A DNA stretch of 64,000 bases, taken from positions 1,488,001 to 1,552,000 of the forward strand of contig NZ_AP024749.1 of the NCBI RefSeq assembly GCF_019702945.1, read 5' to 3'. Source of the stretch: Flavobacterium okayamense (GTDB lineage Bacteria; Bacteroidota; Bacteroidia; Flavobacteriales; Flavobacteriaceae). The translations under genes and the position numbers were made by a program. Of this stretch, positions 1 to 8,711 are shown piece after piece (positions within the stretch are counted from its first letter, which is position 1; every line of letters starts with the position of its first letter). The notes below the pieces were generated by a model. It made no database searches. It was not told the DNA's origin and saw nothing but the letters and a program-made list of their open reading frames with translations.

Positions 1-1
1 C

Positions 2-196
2 AAAATTTTAGATCAATTACCTATTTCAACAAACAAAGAAATAGTAATCGAAGATGAAGAATACAGTGGAGGAAAATTAGAAGAAAAAACTAAGATAATT
101 ACTTGGGATTTAAAACTCGATAGTAAAGAAAGTAGAAATCTTCAAACTAAATACATAGTTAAATATCCAAAAGGGAAATACATACATTTGGAATAA
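2..196 (+). CDS. C-terminal fragment of a DUF4139 / MuiA-like protein
   Basis: An open frame enters from the left edge and stops with TAA at 194-196, leaving 64 codons. The visible end contains LDQLPIS, then an acidic stretch, ITWDLKL and YIVKYPKGKY. This arrangement (DQ-P-S, W-x-L-x-L, Y-x-V-x-YPK) resembles the C-terminal beta domain of DUF4139 proteins, called mucoidy inhibitor MuiA-like in many Bacteroidota. The gene starts outside the window, so its length, signal peptide and operon are not visible. It converges on lipA, with one hairpin terminator between. The family call rests on a short tail and is moderate. Confidence 0.55.
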   Translation, partial: KILDQLPISTNKEIVIEDEEYSGGKLEEKTKIITWDLKLDSKESRNLQTKYIVKYPKGKYIHLE

Positions 197-205
197 ATGA
201 AAATA

Positions 206-235
206 AAAAAAGCTGTTCTAAAACAGCTTTTTTTA
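206..235 (+). terminator. Bidirectional intrinsic terminator between the DUF4139 gene and lipA
   Basis: The inverted repeat AAAGCTGTT-CTAA-AACAGCTTT is flanked by an A run on the left and a T run on the right. It can therefore end transcripts from both converging genes. Confidence 0.85.
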
Positions 236-236
236 T

Positions 237-1112
237 TTAATGAATATGTTTCTCTGCATGATAAGAAGAACGTACTAGAGCACCGCTCTCCACATGACGG
301 AAGCCTAATTCTTTTCCTATTTTTTCATACTTTTCAAACTGCTCTGGACGAATGAATTCTTTTACTGGTAAATGCTTTTTACTTGGCTGTAAATATTGAC
401 CAATAGTTACAATATCTACGTTAGCATTTTTTAAATCATGTAAGGTTTCAATTACTTCTTCTTCTGTTTCACCTAAACCAAGCATAATACCCGATTTTGT
501 TCTTTTAATGCCTTGTTCTTTTAAGTATTTTAAAACCTCTAAACTTCTGTCGTATTTTGCTTGAATTCTTACTTCACGAGTTAAACGACGAACGGTTTCC
601 ATATTGTGCGAAACAACTTCTGGAGCTACTTCAACAATTCGGTCTAACATTTTATGGTTACCTTGAAAATCTGGAATTAAGGTTTCCAGAGTAGTTTCAG
701 GATTCATTCGACGAATAGCTTTTACCGTTTCCGCCCAAATAATTGAACCCATATCTTTTAAATCATCTCTATCAACCGATGTAATTACAGCGTGTTTAAT
801 TTTCATAATTTTAATAGAACGCGCCACTTTTTCTGGTTCATCCCAATCAACACTTTCAGGACGTCCCGTTTTTACACCACAAAATCCGCACGAACGCGTA
901 CAAACGTTTCCTAAAATCATAAATGTAGCTGTTCCTTCACCCCAACATTCACCCATATTTGGACAACTACCAGAGGTACAAATTGTATTTAATTTGTATT
1001 TGTCAACCAATCCTCTTAATTCGGTGTAATTTTTACCTGTTGGTAATTTTACACGTAACCATTTTGGTTTGGGTTCTCTTGGCGGGAATACATTTTCAAC
1101 TACATTTTCCAT
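237..1112 (-). CDS. lipA: Lipoyl synthase, radical SAM
   Basis: LipA inserts two sulfur atoms into octanoyl groups bound to lipoyl domains, finishing lipoate synthesis in the cytoplasm. The 291-residue protein has the auxiliary-cluster cysteines C45, C50 and C56 ([12 protein letters not shown]) and the radical-SAM motif C71-TRS-C75-GF-C78. The family's C-terminal RSSYHA lies at 281-286, where the serine of RSSY ligates the auxiliary cluster. The length is normal for the family. The ATG at 1112 is preferred over an in-frame TTG three codons upstream, because family members start close to this point. The gene stands alone, with its own -7 box just upstream and a shared terminator behind. lipB is not visible in the window. 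Confidence 0.97.
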   Translation of the reverse strand: MENVVENVFPPREPKPKWLRVKLPTGKNYTELRGLVDKYKLNTICTSGSCPNMGECWGEGTATFMILGNVCTRSCGFCGVKTGRPESVDWDEPEKVARSIKIMKIKHAVITSVDRDDLKDMGSIIWAETVKAIRRMNPETTLETLIPDFQGNHKMLDRIVEVAPEVVSHNMETVRRLTREVRIQAKYDRSLEVLKYLKEQGIKRTKSGIMLGLGETEEEVIETLHDLKNANVDIVTIGQYLQPSKKHLPVKEFIRPEQFEKYEKIGKELGFRHVESGALVRSSYHAEKHIH

Positions 1113-1132
1113 TTGAAGCAAATTTTGTTAGG

Positions 1133-1140
1133 CAAAGATA
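1133..1140 (-). promoter_or_regulatory. Probable -7 box for lipA
   Basis: Read on the minus strand this is TATCTTTG, matching the Bacteroidota -7 consensus TAnnTTTG, about 20 bases upstream of the lipA ATG. No clear TTG -33 box sits at the usual distance. Confidence 0.5.
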
Positions 1141-1153
1141 CAATATGAAAATC

Positions 1154-1182
1154 AGAATTTAGAATTTAGAATTTAGAAATTT
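1154..1182. repeat. Short tandem AGAATTT repeat
   Basis: AGAATTT recurs three times in tandem and then degenerates. It lies in the spacer upstream of lipA and resembles other short word-repeats in spacers of this window. Confidence 0.5.
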
Positions 1183-1194
1183 AAAACATGGGTT

Positions 1195-1300
1195 TGGACG
1201 TGCCCCATGACGAAAAGTTAAAACTTTTGTCAGGGTCGGGCTATTCGCACTCGCTTTTTGCAAAGCAAAAGAACTCAAACAAATGCTACTATCCCTCACG
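1195..1300. repeat. Flavobacterial intergenic repeat-like element
   Basis: This spacer contains GGACGTGCCCC, GGGTCGGGCTATTCGC, a small hairpin CTTTTTGC-AAA-GCAAAAG and CTATCCCTCACG. I recall this order of words from repeats scattered between genes of many Flavobacteriaceae. It looks more GC-rich than its surroundings and has no reading frame. This is the only copy seen in the window, so the family assignment rests on memory rather than internal comparison. Confidence 0.5.
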
Positions 1301-1312
1301 TTTTTAATGATG

Positions 1313-2632
1313 TTAATTATCTAAAATTCTTTTAATTTCTTCGATATCATCTCTAGATATGATTTTTCCATTTTCATCGATTAAAAATAAAGAAGGGATA
1401 GAGTGTATATCTAATTGATTTGAGATTGTCATACCTTGAAAGTTTCTCCAACTTAAATTGTATTTTTCAACAGCTTTTTTTGCTTTTTGAAAATCATTTT
1501 CTGTTGAGAGACCAATCACAGTTAGTTTATCACTATGTAAATTTTGAAGTTCTTCTATTTCAGGGAATTTTTCTATACATGGTCCACACCAACTGGCCCA
1601 AAAGTCGAGTAAAGTATATTTCTTTTCTTTTAAAACTTCATGAAGTTTAGTTTTTTTATTTTCAAAATCAACTAAATAAAAATCTCTTATAAAGGATCCA
1701 GGATAATTACTGTAATTTTTTTCTAGAGTTTTAATTTTTGTGATGTAGATATTTTTCAAGTCAGAACTAATACTATCAATTTTTAAAATATTTTTATTAA
1801 AAATTAAAGTGTCTCCTCGGTATTTTTCAAATTTACTCTTAAACCAAATATCCTTATCTTCAAAGGAGATGTTGTTTGGTTTAAAAAAAAATGCTCCTCT
1901 CTCACTAGATATTCCTTGATAATAAAAAGTTAATTCCTTGTTGTCTATTAAAGTTTTTCCTTTCCAAAAATCAGTGAAATTATTATGAATTACAGTTTCT
2001 GTATAATTATCAAATTGTTGAGTTTCTGGGTAAAAAAATATGTTTCTTTTAAATGTAACTTGATTTTGAGTATTATAAGAATAGTTCAAAATTTTAGTAG
2101 TTTTTAAAGGTTGGTCTTTCTCAAAGTTTAGATTAAACTTTTGTGTAACATTATTTTTGAAGTTTTTATCTCTATCAACATCTGCTAAAAGTTTAAATTC
2201 ATTTTTATCCTTTTTTAATAAGATTAAACAAAAATCACTAAAATCAGTTTTAGTTTTTTGAAGACGAAGAGTATCTATATAATTATTTTGAATGTAATTA
2301 TAGAATTCACTTTTTCTAATTCTATTTTCTCTGTAAAGTTGATAAATAAATTCCCTAAGTTTTAATGTGTTTTCTGTTTTAAAGTAAAATGAAATGTTGT
2401 TATTATTAGGAATCCCTTTAAATTCTTTTTTTATTAATTCGTTTAAAGAAGGAATTTCGCTTATAGCTGTTAGTCTATAATGTTGATGTAGTAATCTTAC
2501 ATTAAAGATGTCATTTTTATCTCCGTAAATATGTTCTAATGGTATCTCAATTTGATTTTGAGAAAAAGTGAAAATTGGAAATAAAAATAGAATTAAGTAA
2601 AATTTAGTATATTTTAATCTGATATGAATCAT
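1313..2632 (-). CDS. Secreted TlpA-like thioredoxin-fold protein
   Basis: The 439-residue protein begins with a signal peptide (short basic start, hydrophobic FYLILFLFPIFTFS, then Q). About 320 residues of poorly conserved, lysine- and asparagine-rich sequence follow. A C-terminal thioredoxin domain has WASWCGPC (C349, C352) and the cis-proline SIPSLF near residue 413. Such proteins act in the periplasm as thiol-disulfide reductants, often for cytochrome c or envelope proteins. The long N-terminal part is typical of Bacteroidota TlpA/AhpC-TSA family proteins but I do not recognise a specific domain in it. The gene follows the MFS carrier by 28 bases and could be co-transcribed. Confidence 0.8.
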   Translation of the reverse strand: MIHIRLKYTKFYLILFLFPIFTFSQNQIEIPLEHIYGDKNDIFNVRLLHQHYRLTAISEIPSLNELIKKEFKGIPNNNNISFYFKTENTLKLREFIYQLYRENRIRKSEFYNYIQNNYIDTLRLQKTKTDFSDFCLILLKKDKNEFKLLADVDRDKNFKNNVTQKFNLNFEKDQPLKTTKILNYSYNTQNQVTFKRNIFFYPETQQFDNYTETVIHNNFTDFWKGKTLIDNKELTFYYQGISSERGAFFFKPNNISFEDKDIWFKSKFEKYRGDTLIFNKNILKIDSISSDLKNIYITKIKTLEKNYSNYPGSFIRDFYLVDFENKKTKLHEVLKEKKYTLLDFWASWCGPCIEKFPEIEELQNLHSDKLTVIGLSTENDFQKAKKAVEKYNLSWRNFQGMTISNQLDIHSIPSLFLIDENGKIISRDDIEEIKRILDN

Positions 2633-2660
2633 AATCTTTTAATTAATTGTAAAATACAAT

Positions 2661-3908
2661 TTATTCTTCCACAAAATCTAAATCGGTGTTATGTGTTTCT
2701 GGAATGGAAAGCGTAGAGTAAATGGCAATGGCAAAAACAACTATTCCAACAACTGCTGAAGCATAAATTACACCTAAATTGGGTTTTAAAAAGTCAAAAC
2801 TAATTAACATTACTGGTAGCATTCCTCTAACCATATTAGGAATCGTAGTTGCTGCTGTACTTCTAATATTCGTTCCAAATTGTTCAGCACCAACGGTTAC
2901 AAACATAGCCCAATAACCAGTGCCTAAACCTAACCAAGCACAATAAAAGTAATACCAACCTTCCGATTTTGTGCCGCCAAATAGCATTAAAGCAACGCCT
3001 ATTATAGTAAACAGCATCATGTGAAAAATGGCTTTTTTGCGAGAATGTAAAGCATGAGAAATAAAGCCGCTGGTAAAATCACCAATTGAAATTCCAATAT
3101 AAGCCCACATAATAGCCTTTCCAGGATCAATATTTTTAATGCCGAAAGCAGGTGCAAATTGATTGCCCATTACCGCTAAAATTCCAATGCAAAACCATGT
3201 GGGTAATCCAATAGCGATACATTTTAAGTATTTTATAAATCGGTTTGTGTTTGAAAAAAGTAAGAAGAAATTTCCTTTTTGAATGTTGCTATCCGTTTCA
3301 ATTTCTTTATAAATTCCCGATTCAACTACCCCAATTCTAAGGAATAAAAGTAACAATCCAAGTCCGCCACCAACAAAATAAGCAATTGTCCAGTCACCAG
3401 CCAATTCAACCGTTAAATTGGCAACTACAGCTCCTAATAAACCAAAACCTGCTACTATTGAAGTTCCAATGGCGCGAAGCTCTTTTGGTAATGATTCGGA
3501 AACTAATGTAATTCCCGCACCTAACTCGCCTGCCAGACCAATTCCGGCTATAAAACGAAGTAATGCGTATGTAGTAACGATGTTTTCTTGTTGAAAATGA
3601 GGTAAAAATCCGCACGCTATATTCGCTAATGAATACACTAAAATGGAACCAAATAAAACAGAAAGGCGGCCTTTTTTGTCGCCAAAAATTCCCCAAAGTA
3701 TTCCACCTAAAAGCAATCCTACCATTTGATAGTTTAAGATTGTCGAACCCGCTACATCTACATCAACGCCTAATGATTTTAAACTCGGAACACGAACAAT
3801 TCCAAATAATAATAAATCGTAAATATCAACAAAATAGCCTAGAGCGGCTACTATTACAGGTAAAGAAAATAAGTGTTTTAATTTTTCTTGGGTAGTAAAT
3901 GTTTTCAT
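2661..3908 (-). CDS. MFS transporter, metabolite:H+ symporter-like
   Basis: The 415-residue protein is strongly hydrophobic with about 12 predicted membrane spans. The MFS loop signature GDKKGRLSVL follows the second span, and a family-typical acidic/glycine-rich stretch (GIGLAGELGAGITLVSE) lies in spans 4-5. The pattern best fits the metabolite:H+ symporter branch, whose substrates include dicarboxylates, sugars and osmolytes. The substrate cannot be told from sequence alone. It lies 34 bases downstream of the ECF sigma factor gene on the same strand and is likely in the same transcript. Confidence 0.85.
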   Translation of the reverse strand: MKTFTTQEKLKHLFSLPVIVAALGYFVDIYDLLLFGIVRVPSLKSLGVDVDVAGSTILNYQMVGLLLGGILWGIFGDKKGRLSVLFGSILVYSLANIACGFLPHFQQENIVTTYALLRFIAGIGLAGELGAGITLVSESLPKELRAIGTSIVAGFGLLGAVVANLTVELAGDWTIAYFVGGGLGLLLLFLRIGVVESGIYKEIETDSNIQKGNFFLLFSNTNRFIKYLKCIAIGLPTWFCIGILAVMGNQFAPAFGIKNIDPGKAIMWAYIGISIGDFTSGFISHALHSRKKAIFHMMLFTIIGVALMLFGGTKSEGWYYFYCAWLGLGTGYWAMFVTVGAEQFGTNIRSTAATTIPNMVRGMLPVMLISFDFLKPNLGVIYASAVVGIVVFAIAIYSTLSIPETHNTDLDFVEE

Positions 3909-3942
3909 GAAATTTGGTTTGGTTATTCCAAATATATAAAAA

Positions 3943-4524
3943 CTATTTCTTCTTCTTTTGTCCTTTTTGAGTGATAACTTCTGCTAGTAGTTTTTTGGCG
4001 CGAAGTAATTTTACTTTGATATTGTTAAGCGGTTCTTCTAATGCTTCGGCCATTTCTTGATAACTCATTTCTTGGAAATAACGCATTTGAATAACTTCTT
4101 GGTAAGCAGGTTTTAATTGCTTAATGCATTGCAGTAATTCAGAAAGATTTTGCTCAGTAATGATCTCATCTTCTACTGTTGGTGTTTCATCGGCAACACC
4201 AAATGCACGTTCGTCATCATCTTCCGAATAATCAACAAAAAGAGATGATTTCTTTTTGCGTAGCATATCTATATGAACGTTTTTAGCAATTGCAATTAGC
4301 CAAGTATTAAATCCATATTCTGAATTGTACGAATGTAATTTGTCAAATGCTTTGGCAAAAGTTTCAATTACAATATCATCAGTATCGTGTTCATTTTCCG
4401 TTCTTTTTAGCATAAAACCATACACTTCATTCCAAAAAAAATCGAGCAAAAAAGTAAACGCAACTTGGTCACCATTTTTTGCTTTTTCAATATTAAGTTG
4501 GATAATTTCTGAAGTTATTTCCAA
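3943..4524 (-). CDS. ECF-type RNA polymerase sigma factor
   Basis: The 193-residue protein has sigma region 2 (residues about 10-85, with DDIVIETFAKAFDKL and FNTWLIAIAKNVHIDMLR) and region 4 (about 125-180, with YQEVIQMRYFQEMSYQEMAE helix-turn-helix). An acidic linker joins them. The start is TTG at 4524; no in-frame ATG lies near. The first 10 bases overlap the end of the glycosyltransferase gene, which suggests translational coupling. A very basic tail (KGQKKKK) ends the protein. No anti-sigma factor gene is adjacent, unlike the second ECF factor at 54.5 kb, so its control is unknown. Confidence 0.9.
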   Translation of the reverse strand: MEITSEIIQLNIEKAKNGDQVAFTFLLDFFWNEVYGFMLKRTENEHDTDDIVIETFAKAFDKLHSYNSEYGFNTWLIAIAKNVHIDMLRKKKSSLFVDYSEDDDERAFGVADETPTVEDEIITEQNLSELLQCIKQLKPAYQEVIQMRYFQEMSYQEMAEALEEPLNNIKVKLLRAKKLLAEVITQKGQKKKK

Positions 4525-5624
4525 TGTGCAGGTTTTGAGAAAAGATTAGTAATGAAAACATTCAATTGTGTGAAGATAAGAAATATTTCAAATATTGGGA
4601 ACCAATACATTACATCTTTTTCTTTTAATTTTCCGGCAGCAAAACCAAGTGAAAACCAAGCAAAAATATAGCGCAATACTACAATTCCAGCAACTATCAT
4701 CCATTGGTATTGAAAAGCTAACAAAACTATAGCTAACAATAAAAAGGCTAATTGCGAAAAGTAAAATAAACTTAATTGGAAGCGGTTAAATACTTTATAG
4801 TGTTTTGCAGTTGAAACGTGTCGGCGTTTTTGATTGAACCATTCTTTGAATGACTTTTTAGCCTCTGAATACGTAAAACTGTCTTCTGAATAACAAATAG
4901 TAGTGTTTTTAGAAGTCGCCGCTTGGTTAATAAACAAATCGTCATCGCCAGAACGTACTTTCATGTGATCCATAAAACCGCGAACGTTGAAAAATTCTTC
5001 TTTTTTGTATGCTAGATTCCGACCAACAGCCATGTACGGTTTACCAATTTTGGCCCAACCAAAATATTGTGTAGCGGTTAAAAGTGTTTCAAAACGGATA
5101 ATTTTATTTAAAAGGGAATTTTTAACTTTAATGTAAGCTCCATAACCCAAAACAATAGTTTTTTGTTGGGTAAAATGCGAGGTCATTTCGCTAATCCAGT
5201 TTTTAGAATTTGGATAACAATCACCATCTGTAAACAATAAATATTCGTATTTAGCAGCTTTAATACCTAAGGTTAAAGCATATTTTTTGTTACCCCAAAA
5301 AGCTTCGTTGTTATCAACTTTAACCAATTTTACTCTCGAATCTTGCTTTTCAAATTCTTCAAATAATTCGCGAGTTTCGTCACTTGAAGCATCATCTATT
5401 AAAACCAATTCGAATGTTGGGTAATTTTGCTCTAAAAGTAGCGGAACAAATTGCTTAATATTTTCGGCTTCATTTTTAGCACAAACAATTACCGAAACTG
5501 GAATGTTTTTAGGTTTGCCTGAAACAGGTTTTCCGAAAGAAAATTTACCAAAAATAAAAATGTAATAAATGAATTGTATAAACGCAACTGCGCCTAAAGC
5601 ATAGAGTAGAATTTCAAAAACCAT
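4515..5624 (-). CDS. Membrane glycosyltransferase, family 2
   Basis: The 369-residue protein has an N-terminal membrane span (about 3-27) and a GT-A fold domain starting at PVSVIVCAKNEAENI. The metal-binding DxD is FTDGDC (D133, D135), and a QKRRH motif lies where processive enzymes have QxxRW. Two or three C-terminal spans follow. Such enzymes transfer sugars to lipid or polysaccharide acceptors at the inner membrane. The acceptor is unknown. The gene follows the small Cys-rich membrane protein by 13 bases and overlaps the sigma factor gene. Confidence 0.88.
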   Translation of the reverse strand: MVFEILLYALGAVAFIQFIYYIFIFGKFSFGKPVSGKPKNIPVSVIVCAKNEAENIKQFVPLLLEQNYPTFELVLIDDASSDETRELFEEFEKQDSRVKLVKVDNNEAFWGNKKYALTLGIKAAKYEYLLFTDGDCYPNSKNWISEMTSHFTQQKTIVLGYGAYIKVKNSLLNKIIRFETLLTATQYFGWAKIGKPYMAVGRNLAYKKEEFFNVRGFMDHMKVRSGDDDLFINQAATSKNTTICYSEDSFTYSEAKKSFKEWFNQKRRHVSTAKHYKVFNRFQLSLFYFSQLAFLLLAIVLLAFQYQWMIVAGIVVLRYIFAWFSLGFAAGKLKEKDVMYWFPIFEIFLIFTQLNVFITNLFSKPAHWK

Positions 5625-5637
5625 AAATTAGGATAGC

Positions 5638-5841
5638 TTATGAATGTGAAGTTTCGTTACAATCTTTATACTCTTCTGGAGTTCTTCCGCAAAAACTACA
5701 ATTTTCGCCTTCTTTGTTTAAAAACGGACTTTGGCTAGCACAAGTTCCGGCAAATTTACCATCTTTTTTACCCCAAATTTTAATGGCAATTCCGGCAACT
5801 GCTAATAATAATAATCCTATGGTAATAAATGCTAATTTCAT
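5638..5841 (-). CDS. Small membrane protein with Cys-rich tail
   Basis: The 67-residue protein has one N-terminal membrane span (residues 3-22). Its tail has four cysteines (CASQ, CSFCG, DCNE). The arrangement C-x(14)-C-x2-C-x(11)-C could bind a metal, but this is inference. Similar short proteins in Flavobacteriaceae are annotated only as membrane or secreted proteins. It lies 13 bases before the glycosyltransferase gene and probably opens that operon. Confidence 0.7.
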   Translation of the reverse strand: MKLAFITIGLLLLAVAGIAIKIWGKKDGKFAGTCASQSPFLNKEGENCSFCGRTPEEYKDCNETSHS

Positions 5842-5911
5842 CTTGTTCTATTTTGATGCAAATTTACAAAAGAAAAATTAGTTTTATTAGTCTTTCAATA
5901 AGAATATCTTT

Positions 5912-6409
5912 TTAATCTGTTTTTAAATTCACTCCAATTTTTACACCAGTGTAAGCAATTAATGAGGATAGAATTACTTGGGAAACTAAAAATAATTTAG
6001 GAAAAAAAATGTTTTCAGATTCATCAATAAAACTTCCATTTTCAGGTTCTAGAGCACTTAATGGAGGATAAATTGTCCAGCCATTAAATTGTCCTAAAAA
6101 TGAATCATAAATAGAATTGAATATTGTTATTGTTAAAATTAGGAATATAGAAGTAATAATAAAAATCACATTAGTTTGATTGTTATTGAACTTAGAAATG
6201 ATAACTCTTATTAAGTAGATACTGTAAAATAGAATGCTACTATTAAGTAAAATTATATAATAATTTTTAATAGTAAAAAACGTTTCATGATTTTTTAAAT
6301 CGATGCTTGTATCACCATTAACCCCATTTATTCCAAATATAAATAGGTTTAAAATGAATATTAAAATCAAAGTAACAATAAACCAGAATACTTCGTTTTT
6401 TTTTATCAT
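5912..6409 (-). CDS. Hypothetical four-span membrane protein
   Basis: The 165-residue protein is mostly hydrophobic, with predicted spans near 10-28, 50-70, 80-100 and 138-158. An asparagine/proline-rich loop lies before the last span. I recognise no family or motif. It starts 4 bases after the murB stop on the same strand, so it is likely translated from the murB transcript. No link to peptidoglycan synthesis is evident. Confidence 0.6.
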   Translation of the reverse strand: MIKKNEVFWFIVTLILIFILNLFIFGINGVNGDTSIDLKNHETFFTIKNYYIILLNSSILFYSIYLIRVIISKFNNNQTNVIFIITSIFLILTITIFNSIYDSFLGQFNGWTIYPPLSALEPENGSFIDESENIFFPKLFLVSQVILSSLIAYTGVKIGVNLKTD

Positions 6410-6413
6410 AGTT

Positions 6414-7421
6414 TTAAATAATATTCACTTCCGCTTCAATTGCAATTCCGAACTTCTCTAAAACTGTTTTTTGAATCAATTTCGATAAATCATAAATTTC
6501 TTTTCCAGTCGCTTCACCATAATTCACTAAAACTAAAGCCTGATTTTTATGAATGCCCGCATCGCCGAAACGCTTTCCTTTAAAACCAGCTTGTTCAATT
6601 AGCCAACCCGCTGGAACTTTAACTTCGGTTTCGGAAACTTTATAGTGTGGCATTTCTGAAAATTGTTGCACTGCTTTTTCGTAAAGTTCTTTTGAAATAA
6701 TAGGATTTTTGAAGAAACTTCCACTGTTTCCTAATTCTTTCGGATTGGGTAGTTTACTACTACGAATCGCAATTACTGCTTCGCTAATATTTTTTATTGT
6801 TGGATTTTCAATATTCATTTTTGCTAATTCAGCATCAATTGCGCCATACGAAGTGTTGAGGTTGTGATTTTTCTTTGTCAGTTTATAGATAACCGAAGTA
6901 ATGATGAATTGTCCTTTTAATTCGTTTTTAAAAATACTTTCACGATACGCAAACTCACATTCAGCATTGGTGAAAGTTTGCATTTGTTGGGTTTCAATAT
7001 TCATGGCTTCGCACCTATACATCGTATCTTTAATTTCTACGCCATACGCACCAATATTTTGAATAGGTGTTGTACCAACATTTCCAGGAATCAGCGATAA
7101 GTTTTCAATACCACCGAAATCTTTTGCAATACACCATTGTACAAATTCGTGCCAATTTTCGCCTGCATTTCCTTTTACCCAAACGAAATTATCGTCTTCT
7201 TTTACAACTTCAATGCCTTTTAAGTTAACATGAACGACTAATTTTTCAATGTTTTGCGTCAATAGCATATTACTTCCGCCACCCAAAATAAAAATATCTT
7301 GATTATCTTTTAAAACTTGTGTCAATTCCTCAGTTGAAGTAACTTCAACAAATGATTTTGCTAGTGCTTTAATGCCGAAAGTATTGTAGTTTTTTAGAGA
7401 AAAATTATGTTGGTAGTTCAT
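6414..7421 (-). CDS. murB: UDP-N-acetylenolpyruvoylglucosamine reductase
   Basis: MurB reduces UDP-GlcNAc-enolpyruvate to UDP-MurNAc with NADPH and FAD, the second committed step of peptidoglycan synthesis. FAD-binding motifs are ILGGGSNMLL and IPGNVGTTPIQNIGAYG. The catalytic serine lies in LGNSGSFFKNP, and the acid near the end in IEAEVNII. Length (335 residues) fits type I MurB. I chose the ATG at 7421 (MNYQHNFSL) because the family begins here; an ATG seven codons upstream is also open. The gene lies about 60 bases downstream of recF on the same strand. Confidence 0.95.
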   Translation of the reverse strand: MNYQHNFSLKNYNTFGIKALAKSFVEVTSTEELTQVLKDNQDIFILGGGSNMLLTQNIEKLVVHVNLKGIEVVKEDDNFVWVKGNAGENWHEFVQWCIAKDFGGIENLSLIPGNVGTTPIQNIGAYGVEIKDTMYRCEAMNIETQQMQTFTNAECEFAYRESIFKNELKGQFIITSVIYKLTKKNHNLNTSYGAIDAELAKMNIENPTIKNISEAVIAIRSSKLPNPKELGNSGSFFKNPIISKELYEKAVQQFSEMPHYKVSETEVKVPAGWLIEQAGFKGKRFGDAGIHKNQALVLVNYGEATGKEIYDLSKLIQKTVLEKFGIAIEAEVNII

Positions 7422-7481
7422 ATTGTTGTTTAATAGTGTCATTTTTTTTTATCTCAATTCCTTTTGCCTGAAACCCCTTGC

Positions 7482-8561
7482 CTATAACCTAAATATCTTA
7501 TACGATTGATGCGTTTGTTTTACTATAGCTTCGGTTCGTTCTTCATGTGTATCGGAAATAAAAATTTGTCCGAAAACATCATTATTTACCATAGTTACAA
7601 TTTTTTCTACTCTTGAAGCATCTAATTTATCAAAAATATCATCAAAAAGTAGAATAGGAGCCGAACCACTTTTTTGTTTTAAAAATTCGAATTGCGCCAA
7701 TTTCAATGCAATTAAGAACGATTTTTGTTGACCTTGTGAACCAAATTTCTTCACTGGATATCCTTCAATTTCAAAAGACAAATCATCTTTATGAATGCCC
7801 GAGCTTGTGTATTGAATGATTCTATCTTTACTAAGGTTTTCAATTAATAAATCCTCGAAAGACTTTTCTAATAACTGACTTTGGTAAACCAAATCAACAC
7901 TTTCTGCTTCATTTGAAATTTCGGCGTAATACTTTTTGAAAATCGGAATAAACTGCGCTAAAAATTGTTGGCGTTTCTCAAAAATAATGTTTCCAAGCGG
8001 AACAATTTGTTCGTCGTAAATGGCTAAATTATCTTTATCAAAAGTTTGGTTAAGTGCAAAGTATTTCAATAAAGCATTGCGTTGCGAAACTAGTTTTTGA
8101 TACTGAATTAACTCGTTCAAATACAAACTATCTTGAGTAGAAATTACGCTGTCTATAAAACGTCTGCGCGTTTCACTTCCTTCTGAAATTAAATCACTAT
8201 CGGAAGGTGAAATAATAACGAGAGGAATAAAGCCAATGTGTTCCGATAGTTTTTCGTATACTTTATTGTTGCGCTTAACAACTTTCTTCTGTCCTTTTTT
8301 TAGACTACAAGCTATTTTTTCTTCGCGATTTTCTTTGTCAAAAACAGCATCCAATAAGAAAAAATCTTCATCGTGTTTGATGTTTTGTATTGCTAGCGGG
8401 TTGAAGTAACTTTTTGTGTATGCCAAGTGATAGATAGCATCTAAAATATTAGTTTTTCCAACACCATTTTTACCTACAAAACAATTGATTTTACTATCAA
8501 AAGTAAAATCTTTCTGACTGATATTTTTGTAGTTAAGTAAGCTTAGTTGTTTTAAAAACAC
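7482..8561 (-). CDS. recF: DNA replication and repair protein RecF
   Basis: RecF is an SMC-like ATPase that loads RecA at gaps with RecO and RecR. Walker A is [14 protein letters not shown], the ABC-type signature is [18 protein letters not shown], and Walker B is [13 protein letters not shown] chose GTG at 8561 ([13 protein letters not shown]), which fits the family start. The only alternative upstream is a TTG at 8582, and that triplet is the last part of the -7 promoter box TACTTTTG, so it should lie upstream of the transcript. The gene is divergent from the TPR-ribH operon. Confidence 0.95.
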   Translation of the reverse strand: MFLKQLSLLNYKNISQKDFTFDSKINCFVGKNGVGKTNILDAIYHLAYTKSYFNPLAIQNIKHDEDFFLLDAVFDKENREEKIACSLKKGQKKVVKRNNKVYEKLSEHIGFIPLVIISPSDSDLISEGSETRRRFIDSVISTQDSLYLNELIQYQKLVSQRNALLKYFALNQTFDKDNLAIYDEQIVPLGNIIFEKRQQFLAQFIPIFKKYYAEISNEAESVDLVYQSQLLEKSFEDLLIENLSKDRIIQYTSSGIHKDDLSFEIEGYPVKKFGSQGQQKSFLIALKLAQFEFLKQKSGSAPILLFDDIFDKLDASRVEKIVTMVNNDVFGQIFISDTHEERTEAIVKQTHQSYKIFRL

Positions 8562-8579
8562 AATAGTTAAATTTAGGTG

Positions 8580-8587
8580 CAAAAGTA
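8580..8587 (-). promoter_or_regulatory. Probable -7 box for recF
   Basis: On the minus strand this reads TACTTTTG (consensus TAnnTTTG), placing the transcript start about 10 bases upstream of the GTG start. No convincing -33 TTG was found. Confidence 0.55.
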
Positions 8588-8656
8588 GTAGTTATTCTAC
8601 AATTTTGCTTTTAATATATATAATTTTAGTTTTATTGTCATTTTTGAATTAATTTT

Positions 8657-8688
8657 TTGTGCGAGTTTCAATAAAAATTATATTTTTG
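8657..8688 (+). promoter_or_regulatory. Promoter of the TPR-ribH operon
   Basis: TTG at 8657-8659 and TATTTTTG at 8681-8688 are separated by 21 bases, matching the Bacteroidota promoter layout. The start codon lies 24 bases downstream. Confidence 0.65.
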
Positions 8689-8711
8689 CACCTCTAATAA
8701 ATTTAAAATAA

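Noticed and set aside
3406..3696. Second minus-strand frame inside the MFS gene
   Set aside because: It is a shifted frame of a conserved membrane protein, with no independent start context or motif.
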